Origin: Gammaproteobacteria bacterium UBA2810 | GTDB lineage: Bacteria; Pseudomonadota; Gammaproteobacteria; Enterobacterales; Succinivibrionaceae | Direction of reading: 5' to 3' | Assembly (NCBI GenBank): GCA_002351705.1 | Contig: DEHC01000011.1 | Span: forward strand, 1-24,494 | Length of the DNA stretch: 24,494 nucleotides | Position numbers and translations under genes: made by a program | Notes under the pieces: generated by a model | The model's input: the letters and a program-made list of their open reading frames with translations, nothing else | Databases searched by the model: none | What the model was told of the DNA's origin: nothing | In this document: positions 6,915 through 13,419 of the stretch, piece by piece | Position numbering within the stretch: position 1 is the stretch's first letter | Layout: the number at the start of each line of letters is the position of its first letter

Positions 6915-6950
6915 CTGTTTGTTTTATCCTTGAATCCGGAAAACAGACAG
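6915..6950. promoter_or_regulatory. Inverted repeat upstream of lexA, possible operator
   Basis: CTGTTTGTTTT at 6915-6925 and AAAACAGACAG at 6940-6950 are inverted copies matching at 10 of 11 positions, separated by 14 bp. The outer CTGT and ACAG ends resemble LexA half-sites, but the spacing is not that of the E. coli SOS box (CTGT-N8-ACAG). On the minus strand, TTCAAG followed 18 bp later by TATACC could be the lexA promoter over the same stretch. A LexA or other repressor site is an inference. Confidence 0.4.
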
Positions 6951-7033
6951 GTGATATAAACCATTTTCCACATTTTGCGACTGTTATTGCTAGCCATTGA
7001 GCATTTTAGCACATGATTTTTCGAAAGTGTAGA

Positions 7034-7039
7034 TATAAT
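7034..7039 (+). promoter_or_regulatory. Candidate -10 of fieF
   Basis: A perfect TATAAT lies 221 bp before the fieF start. No good -35 is present at 16-18 bp (ACATGA at 17). If used, the transcript begins near 7046 and has a leader of over 200 nt. Confidence 0.4.
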
Positions 7040-7045
7040 GAATAA

Positions 7046-7259
7046 AAACTCATGTTTTATACATCTGGATACAGCTTATGCGCAAATACAGTGATCTGAT
7101 GATCATAGATGACAATCTGAATTCATATAGCAGGCAGGGATATTGCCGTGCCGCAGGATGTGAGGCGCGGCTGTTACGCGCCGCCCGTGCATGTTGTATC
7201 ATGAGTGCCGTTTCATTATCCGGGGCAGCTGATGCCCCGTATTTTTCCCGGAGTCCCAG
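7046..7259 (+). promoter_or_regulatory. Structured leader of fieF with attenuator-like hairpin
   Basis: The inferred leader holds a GGCGCG/CGCGCC hairpin (7164-7169 with 7177-7182) and then a terminator-like hairpin (7221-7239 plus T tract) ending just before the fieF ribosome binding site GGAG at 7250-7253. CCGGG at 7220-7224 can alternatively pair with CCCGG at 7247-7251, which overlaps that site. I do not recognise a known riboswitch class. The structures are seen; metal- or protein-controlled attenuation is inference. Confidence 0.4.
7221..7246 (+). terminator. Leader terminator-like hairpin before fieF
   Basis: CGGGGCA (7221-7227) and TGCCCCG (7233-7239) form a perfect 7-bp stem with a 5-nt loop, followed by TATTTTT. 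There is no coding gene on the plus strand that it could end, since lexA upstream is on the minus strand. It therefore looks like an internal attenuator in the fieF leader. Confidence 0.6.
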
Positions 7260-8177
7260 ATGAGTAAGAATCAAGAGGCAAAATGCGCCTGCAGCGGAAA
7301 GGGCTATGACTATCTCGTCACCTGCTCGTGCGTCGCGTCGGCAGTAATTACCATCCTGCTGCTTCTTGCCAAAATCTATGTCCTCTTCGTGACCGGCAGC
7401 TCGACGATGCTTGCCTCGCTCACGGATTCGGTGATGGATCTGTGCGTGTCGCTCGTCAACCTGTTCGCGGTCCGCTATGCCCTGATGCCGCCTGACCGCG
7501 AGCATGCCTACGGGCACGGCAAGGCGGAGTCGCTTGCCGGCCTCATGCAGTCCGCATTCATCTGCGGAACGGCCGTCCTCCTCATACTGCACGGCTCGGA
7601 GTGCGTTGTCACCCCGAGGAAGGTCGAGAACCTTTCCTTCGGCATCTGGATTACCGTGGCCACCATTGTCATCACCCTTCTTCTGGTGCTGTTCCAGATC
7701 TATGTGGTAAGGCGCACGGGCTCCCAGGTCGTGAACGCCGACTCGTTCCATTACCGGCTCGACGTGCTTCTCAATGTCGGCGTGCTCGGGAGCTTCGCCG
7801 TAATGAAATACTATCCGTCACTTGATTTTGTCGATGGTGTCTCCACTATTCTTATAGGCCTGTACATAATCTACGGCGCGTCGAAAATCGGCTATGAGGC
7901 CATACAGATGCTCCTTGACTCTGCCATATCGCCAGAGGATCAGCAGAGGATCTTTGATATAGCCGTAAGGGAGAAGGATGTCATCAACATTCATGATCTC
8001 AGGACCCGCCAGTCAGGCCGCATCAAGATAATCCAGCTCCATGCGACCATGGACAGCGCGATGTCGCTCCTCAGGGCGCACAATGCCGCTGACAGGATAG
8101 AGAAAAGCATCAGGGAGGCCTTCCCTGATGCCGATGTGACCGTGCATATGGAGCCGCTTGAGGTGCAGCGCGGCTGA
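7260..8177 (+). CDS. fieF: Cation diffusion facilitator, FieF type
   Basis: A 305-residue inner-membrane proton-coupled exporter of divalent metals (Fe, Zn, Cd in E. coli FieF). The transport-site residues of FieF (D45, D49, H153, D157) are all kept here as D56, D60 (LTDSVMD) and H164, D168 (FHYRLDVLLN). The hallmarks HAYGHGKAESLAGLMQS and the cytoplasmic HDLRTRQSG region are also present. About six membrane segments precede a C-terminal cytoplasmic domain of about 90 residues. The N-terminus is about 11 residues longer than E. coli FieF and holds three extra Cys (residues 9, 11, 22). The start has GGAG at 7250-7253 with 6-nt spacing. It precedes hslV by 58 bp in the same direction. The metal exported cannot be fixed from sequence alone. 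Confidence 0.92.
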   Translation: MSKNQEAKCACSGKGYDYLVTCSCVASAVITILLLLAKIYVLFVTGSSTMLASLTDSVMDLCVSLVNLFAVRYALMPPDREHAYGHGKAESLAGLMQSAFICGTAVLLILHGSECVVTPRKVENLSFGIWITVATIVITLLLVLFQIYVVRRTGSQVVNADSFHYRLDVLLNVGVLGSFAVMKYYPSLDFVDGVSTILIGLYIIYGASKIGYEAIQMLLDSAISPEDQQRIFDIAVREKDVINIHDLRTRQSGRIKIIQLHATMDSAMSLLRAHNAADRIEKSIREAFPDADVTVHMEPLEVQRG

Positions 8178-8178
8178 G

Positions 8179-8216
8179 GCCGGGCGCCCGGCATAAAGGA
8201 ACGGACAGAGCGTCCG
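8179..8216. repeat. Two GC hairpins between fieF and hslV
   Basis: GCCGGGCGCCCGGC at 8179-8192 is a perfect 14-bp palindrome directly after the fieF stop codon. CGGAC (8202-8206) and GTCCG (8212-8216) make a second hairpin. Neither has a T tract. They may mark the boundary between fieF and hslVU transcripts or protect mRNA ends. Confidence 0.45.
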
Positions 8217-8235
8217 GACAGACAGGAGAACTGAA

Positions 8236-8781
8236 GTGACAACAATCATATCGGTCAGGCGTTTCGGCAAGGTGGTCATGGCCGGAGACGGGCAGGTGTC
8301 GCAGGGCAATACCATAATGAAGGGCAATGCCAAGAAGGTCCAGCGCATCGGCGGCGGAAAGGTCCTTGCGGGATTCGCCGGCGCCACGGCAGATGCCTTC
8401 ACGCTCATGGAGCGCTTTGAGGGCAAGCTGAAGGAGGCCTCTGGCAACCTCCAGCGCGCGGCAGTGGCGCTCGCGAAGGACTGGAGGACCGACCGCGCGC
8501 TCCGCAAGCTTGAGGCGGAGCTTGCCGTGGCTGACGCCAGCGAGTCGTTCATCATCACCGGAGTCGGCGACGTGGTGAGGCCCGAGAACGATATCCTCAC
8601 CATGGGCTCCGGGGGAAATTACGCGAGGGCAGCCGCGGCTGCGCTTTTCGAGAACACCGATCTCGGTGCCGAGGAGATTGCGGTGAAGGCCCTTGCCATA
8701 GCGGCGGACATATGTGTCTTCACCAACAGCTTCAGGACTGTGGAGACAATAGACTATTCCGGAAGCGCCGGCTCCAACTGA
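8236..8781 (+). CDS. hslV: ATP-dependent protease proteolytic subunit HslV (ClpQ)
   Basis: HslV forms the two-ring threonine protease core that degrades unfolded and regulatory proteins fed by HslU. The 181-residue sequence follows E. coli HslV throughout: TTIISVRRFGKVVMAGDGQVS, KGNAKKVQRI, GFAGATADAFTL, LAKDWRTDR, GVGDVVRPEND. After removal of the initiator Met, the first residue is the catalytic Thr, as required. It starts with GTG at 8236; AGGAG at 8224-8228 is 7 nt upstream. hslU follows 59 bp later, so the two form an operon. The C-terminus is slightly extended (YSGSAGSN). No sigma-32 promoter could be recognised. Confidence 0.97.
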   Translation: MTTIISVRRFGKVVMAGDGQVSQGNTIMKGNAKKVQRIGGGKVLAGFAGATADAFTLMERFEGKLKEASGNLQRAAVALAKDWRTDRALRKLEAELAVADASESFIITGVGDVVRPENDILTMGSGGNYARAAAAALFENTDLGAEEIAVKALAIAADICVFTNSFRTVETIDYSGSAGSN

Positions 8782-8791
8782 GCCGGTGCCG

Positions 8792-8805
8792 GCCGCCCGG
8801 GCGGC
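8792..8805. repeat. GC palindrome between hslV and hslU
   Basis: GCCGCCCGGGCGGC is a perfect 14-bp palindrome 11 bp after the hslV stop, without a T tract. It may modulate the ratio of the two subunits by mRNA stability; this is speculation. Confidence 0.4.
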
Positions 8806-8840
8806 AGGAAAAGGACTTTGGGCAGATACGGGGAAACTTA

Positions 8841-10325
8841 ATGGAACAATTGACTCCGAGACAGATAGTTCAGGAACTTGACAGGCATATCATCGGCCAG
8901 CACGACGCCAAGAGGGCGGTTGCCATAGCCCTCAGGAACCGCTGGCGGAGAATGCAGATTGAGCCGGAGCTCAGGCAGGAAATCATGCCCAAGAACATCC
9001 TGATGATCGGACCTACCGGCGTCGGAAAGACCGAGATCGCAAGAAGGCTCTCGACCATCGCCGATGCCCCGTTCATCAAGGTCGAGGCGACGAAGTTCAC
9101 CGAGGTCGGCTATGTCGGAAAGGAAGTCGACTCCATAATCAGGGATCTGACTGCCATCAGCTTCAAGAAGCTCAGCGAGAAGCGCGTCAAGGAGAATATG
9201 GAGAAGGCGAGGAAGATAGCCGACGAGAAGATCCTTGATGCCCTGATGCCGGGAAGCGCCGCCGATGATGATCCGGATGATCTCAGCTTTTTCATGAGCG
9301 GCAGCGGGGCCGTTGACGAGTCCGACGCGGAGGATGATGCGGAGGATGCCGTCGCTGAGGAGGATGCCGGGAGGGATCAGGAACAGGACGATTCTGCCGC
9401 AAAGCCCGGTGAAAGCGCCGGGGACGAGGAGAAGAGGAAGGAGGACGCCGAGACCCGGGAAATGCTCAGGAAGAAGCTTGAGGCCGGTGAGCTTGACGAC
9501 AAGGAAATCGAGATCCGCCTTCCGTCGAAGAAGATAAATGTCGAGATCATGTCGCCTCCCGGCATGGAGGACATGTCCGAGCAGCTCCAGTCCATTTTCG
9601 AGAACATCGAGAAGAACCGCACCGAACGTGTCAGGGCAAAGGTCAGCGATGCGAGGGAGCAGCTCACAAAGAACGCTGCCGAGCATATGGTGGACCGGAC
9701 TGATCTTTCGCGGGAGACCATCGAGGCGGTCGAGAACAACGGCATCGTCTTCATTGACGAGATCGACAAGATCTGCGGAGGCGGCGGCGAGAAGAACGGG
9801 CCTAACGTCTCAAGGGAAGGCGTGCAGCGCGATCTCCTTCCCCTCATCGAGGGCTGCTCCGTAAAGACCAAGTACGGCATGGTGAAGACCGATCACATAC
9901 TCTTCATCACCTCAGGCGCGTTCCAGGTGTCGAAGCCATCGGATCTTATTCCTGAGCTTCAGGGCCGCCTGCCGATAAGGGTTGAGCTTAAGGCACTCAC
10001 TGTCGAGGACTTCAAGAAGATCCTGACCGAGCCGCACGCGTCAATCACCGAGCAGTACACAGCTCTTATGAGGACCGAGGGCGTTGAGCTCAGGTTCACT
10101 GATGACGCGCTGCAGAGCATCGCGGAGGCGGCATTCAAGGTCAACGAGTCGACCGAGAACATCGGTGCGCGCCGCCTGCAGACCATCATGGAGCGCCTCG
10201 TTGACGAGATCTCCTTCGACGCACCCGAGAGGAAGGGCGAGACTGTCACGATTGACAGCGGCTATGTCCGTGATCACCTCGGGAAGCTTGTCGAAGATGA
10301 GGATCTCTCGAGGTATATCCTCTGA
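8841..10325 (+). CDS. hslU: HslU unfoldase ATPase subunit (ClpY)
   Basis: HslU is the hexameric AAA+ unfoldase that feeds HslV. Visible features are TPRQIVQELDRHIIGQ at the N-terminus, Walker A GPTGVGKTEIARR (about residues 56-68), the pore-loop region FTEVGYVGKEVD, Walker B GIVFIDEIDKI, sensor and arginine-finger regions around LQGRLPIRVEL and ENIGARRLQTIMERL, and the C-terminal EDLSRYIL that docks into HslV. The protein is 494 residues against 443 in E. coli. The extra length lies in the I domain, where residues ~141-204 form a highly acidic Asp/Glu-rich insertion. The ATG at 8841 has GGGGAAA at 8830-8836. The frame opens earlier at 8712, but that would overlap hslV. Confidence 0.97.
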   Translation: MEQLTPRQIVQELDRHIIGQHDAKRAVAIALRNRWRRMQIEPELRQEIMPKNILMIGPTGVGKTEIARRLSTIADAPFIKVEATKFTEVGYVGKEVDSIIRDLTAISFKKLSEKRVKENMEKARKIADEKILDALMPGSAADDDPDDLSFFMSGSGAVDESDAEDDAEDAVAEEDAGRDQEQDDSAAKPGESAGDEEKRKEDAETREMLRKKLEAGELDDKEIEIRLPSKKINVEIMSPPGMEDMSEQLQSIFENIEKNRTERVRAKVSDAREQLTKNAAEHMVDRTDLSRETIEAVENNGIVFIDEIDKICGGGGEKNGPNVSREGVQRDLLPLIEGCSVKTKYGMVKTDHILFITSGAFQVSKPSDLIPELQGRLPIRVELKALTVEDFKKILTEPHASITEQYTALMRTEGVELRFTDDALQSIAEAAFKVNESTENIGARRLQTIMERLVDEISFDAPERKGETVTIDSGYVRDHLGKLVEDEDLSRYIL

Positions 10326-10346
10326 TCCGGGGGCTTTCCCAGCGAT

Positions 10347-10383
10347 AAAAAAAGAGCCGCCTTTCTTGAGGAAGGGCGGCTCT
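10347..10383 (-). terminator. Terminator with T tract on the minus strand
   Basis: AGAGCCGCC (10353-10361) and GGCGGCTCT (10375-10383) form a 9-bp stem that extends inward by several pairs with one G·U. Seven A precede it on the plus strand, so the classic T tract faces the minus strand. It could stop transcripts running out of ldhA, or act on hslU mRNA as a bidirectional hairpin; no T tract follows on the plus strand. Confidence 0.65.
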
Positions 10384-10394
10384 CTGTGTATAAT
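10366..10394 (+). promoter_or_regulatory. Promoter of the tRNA-Thr gene
   Basis: TTGAGG at 10366-10371 and TATAAT at 10389-10394 are separated by exactly 17 bp. Transcription would begin near 10401, inside the 12-bp palindrome TGCAACGTTGCA (10397-10408), about 20 bp before the tRNA. The -35 lies in the loop and inner stem of the preceding terminator. Confidence 0.8.
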
Positions 10395-10421
10395 ACTGCA
10401 ACGTTGCACAGGCAACAGGCT

Positions 10422-10497
10422 GCCGGCATAGCTCAGTTGGTAGAGCGGCGCATTCGTAATGCGAAGGTCGAAGGTTCGATTCCTTTTCCCGGCACCA
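10422..10497 (+). tRNA. thrW: tRNA-Thr (anticodon CGT)
   Basis: The 76 nt fold as a cloverleaf: acceptor 5' GCCGGCA, D arm GCTC/GAGC with loop AGTTGGTA, anticodon arm GCGCA-TTCGTAA-TGCGA with anticodon CGT (reads ACG), variable AGGTC, T arm GAAGG-TTCGATT-CCTTT, acceptor 3' TCCCGGC, discriminator A, and an encoded CCA. It closely resembles E. coli thrW, including the G·A pair at 27:43. Unlike thrW, the acceptor stem carries a C6·C67 mismatch. Confidence 0.95.
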
Positions 10498-10637
10498 CTT
10501 CATTCCCTCCGTTTCATATCTCTCCGCAAATCACGGAATTCACCTGCTCATATGTTCTCCAGCTCGGCATTCATGTCTTTTGCTGGAATTAACACGCAGT
10601 CCCGGGGTTCCTGACTCCGGCGCAGGCAAAGCCAGAA
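10498..10637. other. Intergenic stretch after the tRNA
   Basis: About 140 bp between the tRNA gene and the ldhA 3' hairpin. I see no gene, no further tRNA and no clear T-tract terminator for the tRNA. Confidence 0.4.
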
Positions 10638-10672
10638 GGGCCGGCCGTCCCCTTAAGGCATCCGGCCGGCCC
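10638..10672 (-). terminator. Hairpin after ldhA
   Basis: GGGCCGGCCG and CGGCCGGCCC form a perfect 10-bp stem around a 15-nt loop that itself contains CCTTAAGG, 8 bp past the ldhA stop. In the ldhA direction it is followed by TTCTGGCTTTG, a weak T tract. Confidence 0.55.
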
Positions 10673-10680
10673 CTGTATGA

Positions 10681-11676
10681 TTACTTAACCTCGTTGACGA
10701 GCTCCCTGCCGTCAAAGAAGTCCCTGCAGTTCTGCAGAGTGGTCGTCGCGATGTTCTCCATCGCCTCCCTGGTGAAGAATGCCTGGTGGGAGGTGACAAG
10801 CACGTTGGTGTAGCTCAGGAGGAGGGCAAGCTTGTCATCGGTGATGACCTCGGAGGAGTGATCCTGGTAGAAGTAATCCTTCTCCTCCTCGTAGACGTCA
10901 AGGCCGGCCGCCCCGATCTGGGCGCTCCTGAGACCGTCAATCAGCGCCTCGGTGTCAATGAGTCCGCCCCTTCCGGTGTTGATGATCATGACCCCCTTCT
11001 TCATCCTCGAGATGGAGTCGCGGTTGATCAGGTGATAGTTCTCCTTGGTGAGAGGGCAGTTGAGCGAGATGATGTCCGAGTTCGCGTAAAGCTCGTCAAG
11101 GGTCACATACCTGATGCCGCTCTCTTTTGCGTATTTCTCGTCAGGGTAGATATCGTAGGCGATGATGTTCATGCCGAAGCCCTTCAGGATTCCGATGAGC
11201 TGGCGGGCAATCTTTCCGGTCCCGACAATGCCTGCGGTCTTGCCGTACATGTCGAAGCCCATGAGTCCGTTCAGGGAGAAGTTCCAGGTCCTGGTCCTGA
11301 CCCAGGCGAGGTTCGTGTGGCGGTTGAGGGCCATGATGAGGGCAACGGTGTGTTCTGCGATGGCATGAGGCGAGTATGCCGGAACCCTCACGACCCTGAT
11401 CCCGAACTCCTTTGCGGCTGCGAGATCAACGTTGTTGAATCCGGCGCAGCGCAGCGCGACAAGACCGACACCGTTATCCTTAAGGATCCCGAGGACTTTC
11501 CTGTCGCAGGTGTCGTTGACGAATATGCACACCGCCTTTGCGCCTGCAGTCAGGGATGCGTTCTCCGCGGTGAGGTAGCTGCGGTGGTTCAGTATCTCAA
11601 AGCCGAACTTTCCGTTGATTTCCTGGAACATTTTCCGGTCATAGGAATGGGTTCCGTAAAAGGCTATTTTGTCCAA
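10681..11676 (-). CDS. ldhA: D-lactate dehydrogenase (NAD-dependent, fermentative)
   Basis: Reduces pyruvate to D-lactate with NADH, regenerating NAD during fermentation. The 331-residue protein follows E. coli LdhA: AVCIFVND, ALRCAGFNNVDL, VVRVPAYSPHAIAEH, the NAD-binding GIVGTGKIA (149-157), NTGRGGLID with catalytic Arg236, the Glu-containing DVYEEE (260-265), and TSHQAFFT with catalytic His297. The start is TTG at 11676. It aligns with the E. coli N-terminus and has AAGGAG 9 nt upstream, whereas the frame left open to 11874 would overlap the binding-protein gene. It begins only 13 bp after that gene's stop, so it is probably co-transcribed with the metal importer, an unusual placement. Confidence 0.93.
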   Translation of the reverse strand: MDKIAFYGTHSYDRKMFQEINGKFGFEILNHRSYLTAENASLTAGAKAVCIFVNDTCDRKVLGILKDNGVGLVALRCAGFNNVDLAAAKEFGIRVVRVPAYSPHAIAEHTVALIMALNRHTNLAWVRTRTWNFSLNGLMGFDMYGKTAGIVGTGKIARQLIGILKGFGMNIIAYDIYPDEKYAKESGIRYVTLDELYANSDIISLNCPLTKENYHLINRDSISRMKKGVMIINTGRGGLIDTEALIDGLRSAQIGAAGLDVYEEEKDYFYQDHSSEVITDDKLALLLSYTNVLVTSHQAFFTREAMENIATTTLQNCRDFFDGRELVNEVK

Positions 11677-11689
11677 CTGTCTGTTCTCC

Positions 11690-12589
11690 TTATTTGCCGT
11701 CTGCTGAAATCTGGCTCCTGAGTCCGTCGAGGACCGCAGAGAGGTTGTGCCTGAGATAATCAAGGTATGAGACGGAGCTGTCAGGGAGCGAGTCAGAGTA
11801 AAGCTCGCCTGCGGCCTTTGCCCCCGTTTCCCTCTCAATTGTATTCGCAAGACGGGGATCATGCATGGTCTCAATGAAAATGACCTTTATGCCGGTCTTT
11901 CTCACTTCCCTGATAATCTCCGAGACGCTCCCTGCTCCTTCCTCCGCCTCGTCGCCCGGACCGTGAATTGATCTGAGATCGAGGCCGTAGTCTCTCGCAA
12001 GATAGCCGAACGCGGCATGGCTTGTGAGGGCTTTTCTTGCACTCCCTGGTATTCTGCTGAACTCCCCTTTGTATTTCTCAGCAAGGGCTGATATTTCCGA
12101 GCGGTATGCGGCAGCCCTTTCAGCGAATTCTCCGGCAAGCTCCGGTGCCGCTCCGGCAAGGGCCTTCTCCGTGCCGTCGACATAGGCAAGCGCGCTGTAA
12201 GGTGAGTTCCACGCATGGGGGTCAGTCCCGGTCTGGCTCCTGATAGGTGTTATTCCGTCAGTGACGCAGACCGACTTTGCCTTTGTGCCTGACGCTTTGG
12301 CGAGCCTGTCAGCCCAGGTGTCGAGATCCAGGCAGTTCTTCAGAATCAGATCCGCCTTCCCGACGAGCTTCAGGTCAGAGGGCTTCTCGGTATAGAAATG
12401 CATTTCCCCGCCGTAGCCGATGAGAGGCCGGACGCTGACTTTGTCTCCGCCTATGTTTTTTGCAATATCGGCGATGATGGTGCCGGAGGCCACCACCTCA
12501 AGCGGCCTGCATTCCCCGGCTGAGGAGAAAGCGGAGAACAGCAGCACAGCGCCTATCCCGAGTAATGCCTTAAATGAACGAACTTCCAT
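11690..12589 (-). CDS. Metal ABC transporter substrate-binding protein (Zn/Mn cluster A-I)
   Basis: A 299-residue periplasmic binding protein of the ZnuA/TroA/MntA family that captures Zn(II) or Mn(II) and delivers it to the permease. A signal peptide is evident (residues 1 to about 25, hydrophobic GIGAVLLFSAFSSA). The usual metal ligands can be placed at His64 (GEMHFY), His125 (TDPHAW), His191 (TSHAAFGYLARDYGL) and probably Asp266 (ELYSDSLPD). The His/Asp-rich loop of classical ZnuA is absent, so zinc versus manganese cannot be settled. It is not a clear lipoprotein: Cys27 is preceded by Glu, not a lipobox. The ATG has GGAGG 6 nt upstream and lies 37 bp inside the 3' end of the permease gene. 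ldhA follows 13 bp later. Confidence 0.88.
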   Translation of the reverse strand: MEVRSFKALLGIGAVLLFSAFSSAGECRPLEVVASGTIIADIAKNIGGDKVSVRPLIGYGGEMHFYTEKPSDLKLVGKADLILKNCLDLDTWADRLAKASGTKAKSVCVTDGITPIRSQTGTDPHAWNSPYSALAYVDGTEKALAGAAPELAGEFAERAAAYRSEISALAEKYKGEFSRIPGSARKALTSHAAFGYLARDYGLDLRSIHGPGDEAEEGAGSVSEIIREVRKTGIKVIFIETMHDPRLANTIERETGAKAAGELYSDSLPDSSVSYLDYLRHNLSAVLDGLRSQISADGK

Positions 12590-13419
12590 ATCAGTCCTCC
12601 GTTGATGCCGAATATGAGGGAGAAAATGTAGAAAACCCCGAGACAGAGAATGATCGATGAGCTCGCCGGCCAGTCAAGGTGGAATGAGAGAAGGAGACCG
12701 GCAGCGCTCCCTGCTGAGGCTGCGGCAACAGCAGCCGCGATCTGTCCGGTGAGGTGCCTGAACCACAGCTTCACCGAAGTGCATGGCAGGATCATTATTC
12801 CGACAGCCATCAGCGTGCCGATGGTCTGGAACCCTGAGATGAGGGAGAGGACAGTCAGGATCAGGAAGATGGTGTGAACGGCCTGGCTGCTCACTCCCTC
12901 GGTCTCAAGGAAGCCGGGATCAAAGCATTCGACCACGAGAGGCCTTATGAAGATCGCAAGGACGATGAGGGAGACCGAGGTTATTGACGCCAGAAGGGTG
13001 AGCCCCTGATCGGTAAGCGCAAGAGGCGAGCCGAAGAGAATGTGCAGCAGGTCGACGTTGCTGCCGCTCACCGAGATGATGAGCACTCCTGCCGCGAGGG
13101 AAATCAGGTAGAAGGAGGCAAGGCTCGCGTCCTCGGCTGTTTTCGAGGCCTTCGAGGCAAAGCCCGAGAGAATGATTACCGTGACTCCGGCTATGAGGCC
13201 GCCTATTGTCATCGAGGAGACGGAGAGTCCCCCGATGAGGTAGCCTACCGCGACTCCGGGCAGTATCGCGTGGCTCATGGCATCTCCCGTGAGGCTCATC
13301 CTGCGGTATACGAGAAGCATCCCGATGACAGGGGCAGTGAGGGAGATCATAAGGCAGCCGAAGAGCGCCCTTCTCATGAAGGAGAAGTCGGCAAACGGTG
13401 AAAAAAGCAGATCGATCAT
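12553..13419 (-). CDS. Metal ABC transporter permease (ZnuB/MntB family)
   Basis: A 288-residue inner-membrane permease of the ABC-3 family with about eight to nine hydrophobic segments. Family hallmarks are RRMSLTGDAMSHAILPGVAVGY near residues 39-60, LLHILFGSPLALT in the centre, ECFDPGFLETEGVS, and GFQTIGTLMAVGIMILPCTSVKLW, the conserved segment near the coupling loop. It forms the translocation path for the binding protein encoded downstream. Its start ATG overlaps the TGA of the ATPase gene in an ATGA arrangement, indicating translational coupling. Its 3' end overlaps the binding-protein gene by 37 bp. Confidence 0.9.
   Translation of the reverse strand: MIDLLFSPFADFSFMRRALFGCLMISLTAPVIGMLLVYRRMSLTGDAMSHAILPGVAVGYLIGGLSVSSMTIGGLIAGVTVIILSGFASKASKTAEDASLASFYLISLAAGVLIISVSGSNVDLLHILFGSPLALTDQGLTLLASITSVSLIVLAIFIRPLVVECFDPGFLETEGVSSQAVHTIFLILTVLSLISGFQTIGTLMAVGIMILPCTSVKLWFRHLTGQIAAAVAAASAGSAAGLLLSFHLDWPASSSIILCLGVFYIFSLIFGINGGLIWKFVHLRHYSG

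Noticed and set aside
6900..6915. Classical SOS box next to lexA
   Set aside because: CTGTAGGTATAA is followed by AAAC, not ACAG at the required spacing.
7078..7263. 61-codon frame ending in an ATGA overlap with fieF, a possible leader peptide
   Set aside because: No ribosome binding site precedes its ATG, the N-terminal part lies in non-coding-looking A/T-rich sequence, and its 3' part covers the leader hairpins. The overlap is probably chance.
8157..8194. Sigma-32 heat-shock promoter before hslV
   Set aside because: CTTGAG is present, but the nearest CCCGGCAT is 24 bp away, too far for sigma-32 (13-17 bp).
10786..11721. 311-codon plus-strand frame antisense to ldhA
   Set aside because: The low-complexity composition is a shadow of ldhA; all LdhA motifs are on the minus strand.
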